Assembly: GCA_003640385.1 (NCBI GenBank)
Contig: RCAB01000080.1
Span: 124,001-188,000 of the forward strand
From: Setaria digitata
Taxonomy: Eukaryota > Nematoda > Chromadorea > Rhabditida > Setariidae
DNA: 64,000 nt
Reading direction: 5' to 3'
Position 1 is the first letter of the stretch, and the number at the start of each line of letters is the position of its first letter. Positions 26,620 through 39,680 of this stretch are shown here, one piece after another. The notes under the pieces were generated by a model. The model did no database searches, was not told the origin of the DNA, and saw nothing but the letters and a program-made list of their open reading frames with translations. The position numbers were made by a program, and so were the translations under genes.

Positions 26620-28222
26620 ATGATTGAATCCGTTGGCACCAAACTTTTTAAATCGATAACTAAAACAGCTGACGATCTCGGTAGCAAATTTGAAATCGAT
26701 TTTAAGAATTTTTCCAACAAAATCGCAGGTTCGTTGCTTGAATTCAGTCTATTAAAACATTTCTGCTTAATTACTTGTTTGTCAAATGTCGGCAGTAAAC
26801 TACCGCATTTGAGCATCTGTTCCTTGGATTTCACCAAAACACTATTCTGTTTAGAGAACATTGCTCTCATTAGTTACTTAAGGCTTTGTTTTATCCTCAT
26901 TCATTCAAATCCTTGCTAATCATAAAACTCCAGACAAATTTTTTCTTGCAGAAGATGCCGATGTATTGGCTTTGGAATTTACAGCGTTATCAAATCTTAT
27001 CAGAATTGTACTTTTTATATTGATCATACTTCTTCTACTGATCATTTTTAAGTATTTAACGCTTGGAGCATTATTTTTTAAAAAGCGTTGGTTCGGAAGT
27101 CTCGTGCAACCGGCAAAGACGCAAGTAGGAAGCGGCGATGAAGCCAAAGTAATATATGCAAGTTTATGCCGGTCAAAACCAATCTTCATTCCTTTTTCCT
27201 TTCACTAAAATGAAATATCGGTTTTATGCCAGAGACTTTTTAGTTCTTTATGCGAGCGGTACCAGTAAAAGTGGAAATGGAATCTGTAGTTTTCGAAAAG
27301 CGATGCGATAACTCAGAAGGTACCATTCATTTCAAAGCCGTTCCTTCTGATGGACAGTTCTTGTTGCAGCTTATGAAACATTGAAATTCCAGCTAATTGC
27401 TTTTTTACTTCGCCATGGTTTTGTTGAGAATATGACACAAACAAATTTAGTGTTTTTTGCACAATTTAAATCCCGCAGACACTCAGTAGAATATCTTTTC
27501 ACCTCGATGTTTTCAGTTCCAATTTTGCTGTTTAAATTTTCAATTTCATATATGCATCTCCAAATATGAAGATATGCAGCATCGAGAGCAACGTTTAATG
27601 GTTGTTGATTTCCACTAAACAATGAATCTCCAAGTTAACCAAAAATAATGGTAGATGATAAATCGAGTTAAAATTAGTAGCAAAATTGTTATTTTTTTAA
27701 AAAAATTTCTGTTCGGGTCGACATATGAAAAAGCTGACTTTGCTGATCATTTCTCTTAGTTTAAAAATCGAAAGAAAAAAAACTGTGTTATTATCCTCTG
27801 TTCCTTGAAATGGTAGATGGCTCTATACGGTTATTTCATATTGATTTGAGTGCCTTTCACTTTATCGTTTTGCTTGTGAATAATAAAATTCGATTTTTAG
27901 GAATGAAATTTTTTGAGTTTCGATGTTAAATAACTAATATATTTCAAGTTTAAATTAGGAAAAGATACTCCAAGTTCATTCTTTTTACCAAAACAGATAG
28001 ATTGGGATGTATTTAATTCATGAGATGTGAAAATAAATAAGTTTGAAATTCTAAAACGAACAATTGCCCTTTTTTTTCAACAGCTGTGCTACATATTTTA
28101 TGCCTTCTGTTAGAAACGAATTCTTGTGCACTCAATATATCTCAGTTAACCGGACAGAAACAGTCCCACCTAGTGGACGAACCGTTTCCGTTTTGAAACT
28201 GCCACTGTTAAACAGCACTTAG
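26620..28222 (+). CDS. orphan single-pass membrane protein, four exons
   Basis: Exons 26620-26728, 26952-27148, 27244-27356, 28084-28222 join with matching phases (1, 0, 2) into 185 aa. No signal peptide. Residues 1-52 are polar and mildly amphipathic (SITKTADDLGSKFEIDF). A strongly hydrophobic segment, IVLFILIILLLLIIF, spans about residues 55-69, followed by a short basic stretch (FFKKRWFG). The C-terminal part has several cysteines and two N-glycosylation sequons (NRT, NST), which suggests it is extracytoplasmic. Without the last junction exon 3 would read to a TGA at 27382-27384. Two overlapping AATAAA hexamers 135 nt after the stop at 28220-28222 favour the four-exon model. No family recognised. 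Confidence 0.6.
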
Positions 28223-28356
28223 AAATCCAGTTCTGATCCACTGATTCAAGTCTTACTGGTTGAAAAGAAACTTGGTGTTGAGAGGAAGTGAAACCACAGC
28301 TCATGAACATCGATATATTTTTCTCAGAAAATGTCGTCTATCCATTGTGCACCATG

Positions 28357-28371
28357 AATAAACTAAATAAA
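28357..28371 (+). promoter_or_regulatory. tandem poly(A) signals
   Basis: AATAAA at 28357-28362 and again at 28366-28371, about 140 nt after the predicted stop of the orphan membrane protein gene. Confidence 0.55.
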
Positions 28372-28552
28372 TCTCCTCAAAAGTATTACTTTAAGTTCTA
28401 CTATAAGAGCAATTTTTTTGCCAAATGACAAAATCTTAGAACATTAACAGTGACTTGTTTTATATGATGAATGAGTTAAAGCATACTTCCTACTGATATT
28501 AATCGTAATAAATAATGCTCTGTATTGAGATTTCCTTCCACCAAATCATGTT

Positions 28553-28597
<45 letters not shown>

Positions 28598-30985
28598 GTA
28601 TATATATATAATTATATATATATATAATCATTATATATATATATATAATGTACTATGCTGTTCATATAAAAAAAAAATCCATGAAAGATTTCAAATGGAA
28701 AATTAAAAAAGTGCAAAATTCAAATCTTAAAATAGCAGTTATGGTAGCGGGTTAATGAAAACCTATACGAAAAGGTGACAGTCAACTATCCGAAACTTAT
28801 CAGCATAAGTGTTTTGGTTTCTCCAGATCGCTTATGAACAGTAGAACTCTCTATTAGCTTATCGACAGTTCCATCACTCAATTTTCAGCAGCATAATAAT
28901 TTTACTACCTTCCTCCATCTCTTCCTTTTCTTTGCACAATTAGTCTCAAGGCAAACAGCACTGTTTCAGAAGTGCAGGTCATATGATATGAAATGTCGAT
29001 ATTGTACGGGTTGAGTGCCACTTCACTTTCATTTCAAAAAATCTACCGATGGCCCCCACTGTCCTACCCTCAAAAGCTTCGTTCACTGATGCCAATCCAA
29101 CTCAAACGATGAAATTATTAGTAATCACTAGGTTTTTGTAATCTGAATGAGAGAAAGGGATAAAGCATTGATTGTAATTTATTCAATCAAAGTTACGAAA
29201 TCCTTCCTGGAAAATTAAGGTAAGATCAGGGGGACTTTCCCGTCTGATTTAATCAGGTTGCTGAATTCTGAGACCACTTCTCATTTTTCAGCCAAAATCT
29301 GACTTAGAAACATAACGTTGGAAGTTTTGATTTAAAAACAAAAATCTAATTTAAATTCCTGTCAATCAATGTACAGCGGCATTCGATGTTCTTACAGCCA
29401 CCAAGTGACATCAAATTTCATACTTGAGAAGTGCTATGAAAACGTTTCATAATCGTGTTGAACTTCAAAACAGAAAGATATGAAAATCTTAAATCGCATG
29501 TTCATAGAAATTCTTTACACCGCATAGTGTCAGTTTTTTTTTTTGTTTTTTGCTGCACCAGCGATGTATATAAATAAACAAAAATACCTGTGAAGTGGAT
29601 GCTTTTTTTTTCGGAATTGAAAATAATCTTCGTTTAATCGTAACATAAGAAGTCATTTTAATATTATCAGAAGAAAATTGATAATACTCAAAAAAGAGGG
29701 GGGAGTGAGAAAGAAAAATGAAACTTTTAACAATAACTGCAGTTCCATCACTAAAAGGAAAATGGCCACGAAATTTATCAAAAAATAAAAAAGGGAATAA
29801 CAGATAACAGATCAATCAAGTACCAAAATATCAATTAAGAATAAAATGATAAAGCATAGACTCAAGACTGCAGCATGGTTGCTTACTTTCATCCTCAGTA
29901 ACTTAAATTGATATTGATTTGCACTGTTACGGTTCCTTGGGAAATGAATTCAGAGAAAAAAGGTGACAGAGCAGAGTCGTATCAAGATAATGAATGCTCA
30001 ATTCCAAGCCTTCCAGAGTTATAAGAATACAAATACAAACCCAAACATCTTCGGAGAAAGATATTTTCTTCGTGAAAAAATTCAAAATCCTGTGAAATTC
30101 TTCAGAAAAAGAATGCTATTTACAGAACTTTTTTTACTAAGAATTTCTAACTGTGAATTCGAACAGTAACATTTTCTTGCAGCTAACGGTGTAAACAATC
30201 ACTTTGTTACGACAGGAAAAAAAAATAGAAGCAGTGTAATCAAAAGAAAGAAAGGAATTACGGGAAAGTACGGAACTCAGAGGTGTAAATTAGACGCTTT
30301 CTTCTGCTGTCAAAAGGAAGCTCTTCCCATTTAAAAAGTGATTTCAAAACTAAACATCAATGTATTTCGTCTCCTTCAAATTGATCGGATACAAATCAAC
30401 TGCTAAGGAACACAGATTTCTTTCCTAACTTTTGTCTAGCCACTGAACATCGGAAATTCTGAATGTAAGAAGCAATGAGCTCGCAATAGTTTTAAATGCT
30501 AAGAATTATTTGGATACAGTTGGAAATATTGGGATTTTGGGACAATAATTAATTTGGTAATGAACTGGCTTCATAACTCTTTTTTTTAAATATTTCACAG
30601 CTATATTGCTACTGAAAGTAGCTTATTTTGAAGTAAATTTACAATCAAAAATGGCCACTTAGAAATCTCCTTCCTTCCTTTCCTTTGCCACTAAGAAATT
30701 TAGAATCGGATTAAACATACAAATAAATATGTAACTATATGAAGTAGTAGTTTTTATAAGGCTATGATACTGCAATTTTGTTTAACCTTACTTTATAGTA
30801 AATAACATCAGAAATATGAAGTAATGTTAAATACTTCAAAACAAAGTTCCACTTGATTTCAAACGTTTAATTTCTAAATATAAATTGGGAGCTCTATAAG
30901 ATATCTGAAGGAACTTTAACACTTGATCTTGATCAATCGGTCTAAGTATAGCTTCCTAGCAAGCCTATGATACATTCCCATTGGA
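28372..30985. other. intergenic between convergent genes
   Basis: 2.6 kb of AT-rich sequence between the 3' ends of the orphan membrane gene (plus) and the peptide transporter (minus). Apart from a TA microsatellite I see no supported feature. Confidence 0.45.
28555..28648. repeat. (TA)n microsatellite, interrupted
   Basis: About 90 bp of alternating TA with interruptions such as AATG and AATCATT. Strongly hairpin-forming. Confidence 0.9.
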
Positions 30986-33900
30986 TTATTTGGCACCTTC
31001 CATACCAATCGCTTGAGACTGTTGCTTTTCGATATATTTCGACTCTTCTTCCCTACTGTCTGCATAATCCCTATATGTATATCTCACTGAAAGTGCAACA
31101 AACAATCCAATTACAATAACCATCATAACAGCGTAGACGAAAAATTCCATAGCAGGTTCGGCAACAATATGCGATCCGGAAATCAACATGTCTATCACAT
31201 TTCCCAAGAATACGGTCATCAGCCAAATGGCCTGAAAATGAAAGAGGCAAACTGTAGGTAGATGGTCTAAAGTTGTGACCACAGCATGCTTGCTCGGCAC
31301 TTAATTAATTTGTAAAATAGACTGGCAAGGCCAGTATACTAGAGTGTAAATTGCTTTTCAAAATTTACCTGTAACACAGACTTCATATCTGGTGATGCTT
31401 GTGAGTAAGAGAATTCCAAACCGGTAACTGAAAATAACACCTCACCAGTGGTTATGACAAGAAACTGCGGCAGCTGCCAGAGTATATTTACCGTATTCGG
31501 TCTCACCACGGTGTGAAGTTCGATAGTATCATCGGTAATGTACATAACATGAGCTCCTCCAGCTTCCGCGCTAATACTGTAATTATATGGGCAATCGTTG
31601 CTTGAGCAATTACCAGGACCAAATTTTATCAGATATTCTGGTGAACTGATTAGTGCTGGCTGGATATCCAAATACTGGCCTGAAGACAAACTTTAATAAA
31701 CAATAATCCTAAAAGGAATCACAGGAGTATCAAATGTAACACTGCGTGATAAACGATTTTCAGCCTCTTCAACTGAGACCGTTAAGTTAAGGCATAATTA
31801 GGTATGAATAAGTGTTCTCTTTATCAAGGACACATTCGATATCTTTGGCTATCTTTGGCCTTTGACATGTTTTGAGAGGCATGTATTGCATGAATATTCT
31901 GAATAGTTATATTTCACTTGAATTTTTCAGCACAGAAAGAACAAAGTGCCTGATTTAATGATTGCTTTCTGTTGAATGCTCCCCTGCGCATCGAGAATAT
32001 AAAAACTTCCATTGGCAAGTTTACAGTCATCTGGGGTCAACAAATATAATCGGGTTCTACCGTTTTCGGTTTTTTCACAGTTGTACGGAAAAAGGGATAT
32101 GCTGGACCTGGAATAATAAACATTTCAAAAGTGACAAAAATATTGACAACTGATATTAATGATGTAATAATGTTTGGAAATATAAAAATTTAAGAATGAA
32201 AACTGGCTTATTCCGAGACGATTCAAATAATCCAAGAACATATCCAGATGCGGCACTCGACAAATTTAGATGGAAATTTTGCGCATTTTCGACTGATTTG
32301 GATGTTAAGGTATAGAGACCTTCTGGTAAGTCGTTCTTTCCATAAACAAGTTCTGTTCCGTTAATTTCGTAGAGAGAAGAAGAATTGCCAAATCGCTGGA
32401 GAAACACTCTACCGTGCTGTGGACACGGTTCCATCGTTTTGTTTACTTCCAACTGTCAAGAAAAGAAGAATCAGTGTCCTTGCTAGTCTTGATGAGAAAG
32501 TCTTTCTGGAGAGGATTACTGTTCAGTGGAACATTTCACTAATCTCAATCTTGAGAAACTACCAGTTCTCGAGAATTGTCTCATATTTCATTAGTGCATT
32601 AAAGAAATTTCTGGCAACTGGAAATATGAGAAATTTAGTCGTATTTGAAATGCTACCTGTAATAATCCAGCCAAAATGAAGGCTAGAGCAGCGAGACAAC
32701 CACCAACAGCCATTTTTCGTAATGATGTCACTTTGCAAACCTTTTGAACTAATGGGTAGAGCCATGCTTCAAACAAGGGTACTATAATAAGCACAAACAA
32801 AGGATTAAGGATATTCATCTGATCTGGCAGTATCGTAAATGGACCAACACGACCATCCAACCGACGAGCTTGCAGCACCCAAGTGCTACCCTGGAAGAAA
32901 AAAGCCACCTAAATATCTCTCTCTATACTGAAACAAAAACTTAGGGTGAAAATTATTCTGTTCTACAAAACTTCTTCATCCATACGTAAGCGCTAGGAAG
33001 AGCAGAATTTCGGACAAGAGGAATAATTTGGAAAAGCAAGCTTTGTGAGTTTCAAATAATTAAAAAAATTTCGGCTCCAGTTACCACTTCATTTGCAATG
33101 CAAGAAAATTGACTTGACAAAAAACTATTTCCTCTCTAATCCCTCTATATAATATTCTATCGAGACAAGTAGAATTTCCTTTCACCGGATATTTCAAGGA
33201 AATGTATTTATTATTTCGTACTTTGCAAAACATGAATAACAGTACTATGGAATCGAGAAATTTAGAAATTTTTTTAGCGACTTAAATCGATTTTCCCTGC
33301 ACGGAATATTTAAATAAAACTTGATCGAATTTAAAGTTGAGTAGGCGATATATTTTTTCCGCTTACTAAACGCTGCAAACGAAATCTGTTCTTAACGAAG
33401 CATGATCAACGTCATTTGCAGACAAACTCTAACGAATATTCAGCCGAAACACGGAACTTAATATTTAGTAAAATCAAAACTTATTTACTTGCTGGTCGAA
33501 AAGTGCCCAGAACAACACTACTGGTATGAAGAGAATAGAAACAGCCACCAAACTTTTAACATCACGTAAAAATTGACTGCTGTATTTCGGTGCAGCGTAG
33601 TCGAGCCAATGTTCGACTTTTCCATGACCGTGACCTCTACAAAACACATTTTAGGCTTCTTAATGAGAGTAACTTCAGCCTAAATTTTCCTTAGAATGAG
33701 AATGACGTTTGAAAAAAAGAATGTGATGTTCCGAAATGAATATTAGGCTATCATTCAGCTGAGTGTTTTAAGTGGGGGAACCAGCAAGGTTGTTAATAGC
33801 ATTGTATTTATTATCTGTCGTGACCTCAATTTCTCCTTTCTTATTTCAGATTTTTGTTTTAGTTTTTAATGTTATTATGAAGTGTAAGCTTCTAATGCAA

Positions 33901-35240
33901 CGGCTGCCTTCACTTTACTTCTTGAAAATAATTTTATTTACAGTTGACATTCAGTAAATTTTGAAAGAATTAAAAAATTACCTAACAATGCTGCAAATTT
34001 TTTCCCGAGCTGCATAAAAAATACAGGAGACGACACTGAAAACGACATTGCCCTTTCCAGGTGGTATTATTTTATAAGTTCTCCAGCCCGCTAGAAACAT
34101 TATGAAAGCCAGTAACATCAGTACGCCAGGAACGCCTAGAAATGTGTTATTAACATGTAGCCTTTTTTATCGTTTTAAAAGAAAGAATGAGAAAAACCAC
34201 TGTCTGCCTTTCTGTCTACTTACCGAACGCAAGTGGGAAGCAGTATTCAGAGCCAAAACATTTCACTCGTCCACGTAATATCGGTGTTAATAAAATTGCT
34301 AGCAAAGAACCAGCGTTGATAGCAAAATAGAAAAATGAAAAGAATTGATTCCTTTCACACACTTGTCGCTCATCAAACTAAAAAATTTTTGTGGACTTAA
34401 GCAAAATTATAAAGCAGTTGGAAGCAGTTTTGCCAAATGACATTGCATTGACATAAACATAAAATTTGGGATGGAGAAATGATAGAGATTTCGAATAGTT
34501 TGTTCACGTTAACTGGATTCTTTTATTGATCAAACCACTTACCGATAAGATAACCTTAGTTAAAACATAAACTGAGACTTCGGAAAAAAGGTACGGAATA
34601 AAGAAAGATTGTCAAAAGGTTTTTCTTACGAATTTTCTTACACTGAAAGACAGAACTTCTTGCTGAATCTTTTATTTCATTTCAGAAAACACTAACCTGA
34701 TCGGCAGCAAATGCAGCAACGCACGGTTTGATACCGCCAGTAGCAAGAGCAATGACCATTAGTCCACCAAAGTCAAGTACCAGACGTAAGCCTGCATCTA
34801 GTTGTGGTATAGCACCAACTGATAACAATACGTGACCGAAGACGTAAACAACAGACACCCAAAGTATCACTCGAAATCGACCGAAATAGTTATCCGCTGC
34901 GATCGAGCCAATTAAAGGCGAGATATAAGCAAGTGCTATGAATGCATGGTAGAAAAGAGACGCCTTACTGCAAAGGTAAAGGAATTCTTTTAATTATAAA
35001 CATTGTCTTTGTTGAACGGCTAAATTTAAAATGGCACAGTTAAAATGAATAAAAATCCGTAAAATCCGGCATTGCTGACCTTTCACTGAAATGGTGCTCG
35101 GTGATTAGGTAAAGCATCAGGATAGCCCGCATCCCATAGAAACTGAAGCGTTCGCAGAATTCATTGCCTAGCATGAAAAATACTGATGACGGATATGCCA
35201 TCAAGCTGGCGAACAGTCCTTTACGATTCTCCTCATGCAT
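30986..35240 (-). CDS. proton-coupled oligopeptide transporter (POT/PTR2, SLC15)
   Basis: Predicted H+/di- and tripeptide symporter of the plasma membrane. Exons 5'-3': 35080-35240, 34697-34967, 34224-34377, 33982-34135, 33489-33636, 32657-32890, about 32220-32452, 32007-32107, 31369-31679, 30986-31231; about 670 aa. Motifs: NEFCERFSFYG in helix 1, the PTR2 signature GLMVIALATGGIKPCVAAFAADQ, split here as GLMVIALATGG and IKPCVAAFAADQ, then FFYFAINAGSLL, FWALFDQQGSTW and LPDQMNILNP. Between helices 9 and 10 a Cys- and sequon-rich extracellular region (exons 7-9) is typical of animal PEPTs. The last exon has the final helices and a charged tail. Junctions are in phase; the exon 7 donor (TC before GTCTCG) and exon 8 donor are weak and chosen by phase. 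The frame is open back to an acceptor at 35277-35279, so coding could begin in an upstream exon. Resembles C. elegans PEPT proteins; paralogue not resolved. Confidence 0.92.
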
Positions 35241-38200
35241 GGTGTCACTGCCGGATGATGTTAGCAGAGGATGTTCCTGAAACGAGTAGAGAATGAAGCC
35301 AGGAGGAGGATGTAAAAGGGTTCAACCTGATATTCGTGATGAGAAGATGATGCTCCTTCAGAGTTTTGGCACACACATCAGATGAGAAAAAAACTTATCA
35401 ATCAAAGTAAAAGGCTAAATCAAGACAACAAGATTTTGAAACAGACGTCGAAGTACGGAATTATAAGTATTTATTTCTCCATAACTTTTTTATATCGTTT
35501 TACTGCAGGTATTCTTTAGCCTTTGCTCCTTATTTGCAATTCCATGCATGTGGTGAAAGAAGTTTCACATGCAACAGGTGTGTGCTTATGATCTTTCATC
35601 ATCGCCCGTTCTCTAAATGTTTTACAGTTTTATTTACAGATCGCTCACGTGAAGATTTAGAATAGTTGTTGAGGAAAATCCGGAACAGTCAAGGGAGGAT
35701 TCCTTTCCCCTTTGTAGTCCCAACTCGTGATAAGTCCTAGTTCTGCAACCAGTTAATTCTCTTCGTCAACTCTTCCCATTTGCAGTTGAGAGGAGCTATG
35801 CACAAATGAATACTGAATACAAAGGGTAAACTGTTTCACCTAGTTTCCCTGAAATTAAGAAAGAATATATTTAAAGAATAGAAGTATTTAAGAGTACTGT
35901 CCTTTAAAAGGATTTTTAATCATAATAAATATTTTGAAATAAATTACTTCGAAAAAAATGGACGATTATCTAATCATACTTACTGGTTACCAGTAATTTC
36001 AGCCGAACAGAAGTGATGATGTAAACTTTTCCGGACTGAGCACCATAATTCCATAACCCCATTTCCAGTGACTAAACTCAATGATTTTATCTCTAACTAT
36101 TACTATTATAAGTTAAATCGATTATAATTTATTCAGTATGCCTCGATTATAATGAATGGTAAACAATACGGTGAGTGCTTGATAAAGACAGAAATTTGGA
36201 AAGTAGTCGCGAAAATAAATTAAATGACTGATTACGCAGCTGATGAACTCATCCTATTTCAAACAAATTCTAATTGTGAAGAAAGGAAGGTCGGAAAAGC
36301 AATAAGCATATTAGAAATAAGAATCATATTTATTTTTCCATTAAGGCACACAGGAGACCTGTTCTCAGGTTCAAAATCCGTACCGCTCCTTTAATTTTTT
36401 CGTTAATCAAATTTCACGAATCAGAAAAAGAACTAGCTAGAGATAAACGTGACTAGATGGCTGACAAAGATTATAGAATGTAATTGGTTACGGATGGAGA
36501 TCCTTCATAGATGGAGATAGTTGTTTAGAACGACAGCACGATCATTTCAATATAAATATGAAAGCAGGTGGTAAAGATGCATTCAGACTTATGAATCTAA
36601 TGAAATGTTCAGCTAGAAAAAATTTCAGGCTCTCCAAGTAACATAAAAGTATTTATTTATTCCTCCTTCCCTCCTCGTTTTATTTGTCGCTAGTACAACT
36701 ACTTTGGATCTAAAGAGAATAAAAAAAAATCTTCAAATACCGTATGGAATGTCATTTAGATGACACAGGAAAAGAAACTGATAAAAGACTTTTTTTGTTT
36801 AATTTTTTCATACAATTTTATCTCCTGTTATCAGTGAAAGCACAATACTTAAACTTAACTTATGGGTCGTACAGAGGAGTATAAGCGATTTCAAAAACCA
36901 AAGTTCCGATAAAAATGTTACAAACAGTTTTGTTCTTAAAAATAGTGCAATACCCGGAAACAATCGAAATGATCTTTATTGGAAATATAAAAAAGGAAAA
37001 TGTCAAAAGATGGAATGTTAATAAATTGAATTCCTAAGTTAAAGTCCCGAATTTATAAGCACAATTTGATGCTGGAAATTTCATTAGCAGCAACGCTGCC
37101 CAAGGACGACTAGCCTATCACTTTGTTCTAAAAACCACAACATTCGCGGAGGGTGAAAACAAGTTGAATGAAAAATTATAAGGTTAAGACCTTAGTCAAA
37201 TTAGTTTTTCCAGCAAGGACATTTATCAGCTGAGTATTGATTGAACTTGGTCATTATCACTATGCGATAAGGTAAAAATGTAATAGCTGGATGTTGCTAA
37301 AATTTGTGCATGAATTTAATTAACTAATTTCAGAAGTGAATTTAGAGAAGGAAATGGAAATGGGAAGGAATCTCGAAGAAACGCTTAGAAGCTAGAACGT
37401 ACGGCAATCGATTCCGAATGGAATCGTCGCGCAACAGTTGAATGTTCAGAATCGAGGCATTACAAAGAGCGCCGAGTACTATGGGGCAGGAAGAAATTTG
37501 AGAACTGGCGGAAAATGTAACGTGCGCTGAGATGAAGGTAAATTGGAAAAAGATGAAAAATACAGATGCTGATATCAAAATATCAGAATGCAAGGATTCA
37601 GACGTCGAAGTGCTTCCTTCGTTACCTTCGATAATGTCACCTGAGTTTAAGATCCGCAGTAGGAAGTATTGGTAAAAATCCTCTCATCATTTTTTTTCTC
37701 ATCACCTTTTTGTGTTCCCTTTCTTTCTCTTTCTTTCTTCATCTCCATACCTATCCGCTTCTCCTTCAATAATTATTACGCTCTCCCCTGCTTAGGTAAT
37801 ATAAAAATTCGTCAACTGATTCATTTTTAGAAAGGTGGTTTCGCAGTTCAATATTTTAATCCTTGCGTAGCAACCAAGTATCATGCTGAGTGTGCTGTAA
37901 GTGTATACTGCCACCTCATCCCCAGTTTCTCACCGGTCTAGACTAGCCTTCATCTTCTTCCTACTTCAAAGTTCTTTTTCAAAAATTTTAAAACACTTCC
38001 ATTATGGCAAATCCAATTTTGGTTGAAGTTTCTAATCACTACCATCAATAACTATCAAAGGTGTCAACCTTTCCATAATCTGTTACAATATTTGTCTAAC
38101 ACGACCGTAAGGAAGTGTCATTAGTTATTAATTGCATTATATAAGAGTTTGTTTATTCAACAGCTTGACGAATTGGTTCCCTTGCACAGTGAAAATTGAT

Positions 38201-38263
38201 AAAACATCGAGAAGAAGTGATAAAAAACATACGCAGCGAAGTAATTAATCAGTGATTTAACAG

Positions 38264-38476
38264 TTCTTATCACTTTGCAAAGAGACACTTTCTCGGGACA
38301 AACTGCCACTATAATACGAAGTAAAACAGAAAACAAATGACTTAAACAAACAAGCACAAATAGTGTACAATACGAAGATTGATTCAGGCATCAACTGCTT
38401 AGATTCCAAAGACTGTCTTAGTTGGAGAGTGTTCAGTGGTGGCAGTGAAAATGCCCTTCCATTAACACGTCCTTGA
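38264..38476 (+). CDS. candidate terminal exons of an unrecognised small gene
   Basis: Two segments, 38264-38320 and 38388-38476, each preceded by CAG, join in phase (split AGC codon) into an open frame ending TGA at 38474-38476. It includes LITLQRDTFSGQTATIIR and NCLDSKDCLSWRVFSGG. AATAAA follows 17 nt later. Upstream candidate exon 37831-37896 (GGFAVQYFNPCVATKYHAEC) has TTTTTAG before it and GTAAGT after it, but its natural phase does not match. Frames this short occur by chance in such DNA, so the call rests on the combination of signals. Confidence 0.3.
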
Positions 38477-39621
38477 AATTTCACATGTTTTTAATAAAAA
38501 CGGTATGACATCTGAATTGACGCCTTTCTCTAAATAGATTTCACAATTTGTCCCTTCCTCACGGTGCCATTTGTATCCCAGAATTTCCGAGTTAGAATCT
38601 CTATCTTTTCTCGAGTAGATTTGTTCCATAAGATTAAGTGACAGCATTAAGTGGAAGAAGGAACTTAGACAGCTTTCAGTGATATCAAGAAAACATTCAC
38701 TGTGGCCAGACTTTCGTTAACTGTAACGTCAGAAGACTTGAAAAGATTATTCGCAATAAATTTCAGTTCTACTTAGTATTAACCAGCCCCTTAGAGTAAT
38801 AACAAACTGTCGAGAGAAACCTGATAATGAGAAAAAAGAAAAGCTGTCTACTTGAAATTAAATCAACTGTCTTACTGGTGGCATTCAGCAAATACTTGAG
38901 TGCTGTGTTAACCAAACAATGCCTTTCAATGGTTTAAAATTCTAAGTACCTTAAATCGAGTCACTGCTGCAAAGCAACCCAAGAATACATGAACGAATTT
39001 GATACTTTTTAAATCCTTTCTTCAGATGAAATTCTGATGCGAAAAAAAGTAATTCATGAAAGGAATCCATGAAGTCATTCTTTCGACATTCAAAACGCTT
39101 GAAATAATTGTCAACAAAATACTTAAACTGCAGAATCACTTTTCCCACCAGATTTTTTTTGTAATTACCAGTTGGATAGATTTCGATGGTGAAATATTGT
39201 TCATTTATTTAAATAAAGTAATTAAAGCTGAAGTTATCTGAAAGGATGTCTATTACAGAAAAAGAAAATTATGAGAACTATCAAGAATCTTTTACGAATT
39301 CAAATTTTAGAACGAAATTTTATCCAAACATAATGAATGTCTCGCTGGCAGAATTTGTTCGCTATTTTACCGAAAAATTTGAATTATATTTTATACTTAG
39401 GCGGGCAGCTAAGATTATATTTCATTCGAAGAAGCAGTAGATAATTGGGCGGACAAGGAAAGAACAAATTACATAATGAGCTAACAAAATCCTTAGTCAA
39501 CTAATTTACTATTGTTAATTATTAAATAATTTATTTCAAACTGCCTAGAAGAAAATCCTTTTGCAATGACTGTTAAAAATTTTCCTACAAATGGATTACA
39601 TAGGTGATATAATTAAACAAT

Positions 39622-39680
39622 TTAATAATAATAAATAATAATATTATAATAATAATAATAACAATAACAATAACAACAAA
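39622..39680. repeat. AAT/AAC-rich microsatellite
   Basis: Interrupted AATAAT followed by AACAAT units in intergenic DNA. Confidence 0.8.

Noticed and set aside
37480..37540. In-frame TGA before ELAENVTCAEMK as a selenocysteine codon
   Set aside because: No family match and no evident SECIS element; an exon boundary or pseudogene explains it more simply.
37342..37593. Minus-strand frame with signal-peptide-like start (FFIFFQFTFISAHV)
   Set aside because: No acceptor, donor or conserved content; the opposite strand in the same GC-rich island looks more coding.
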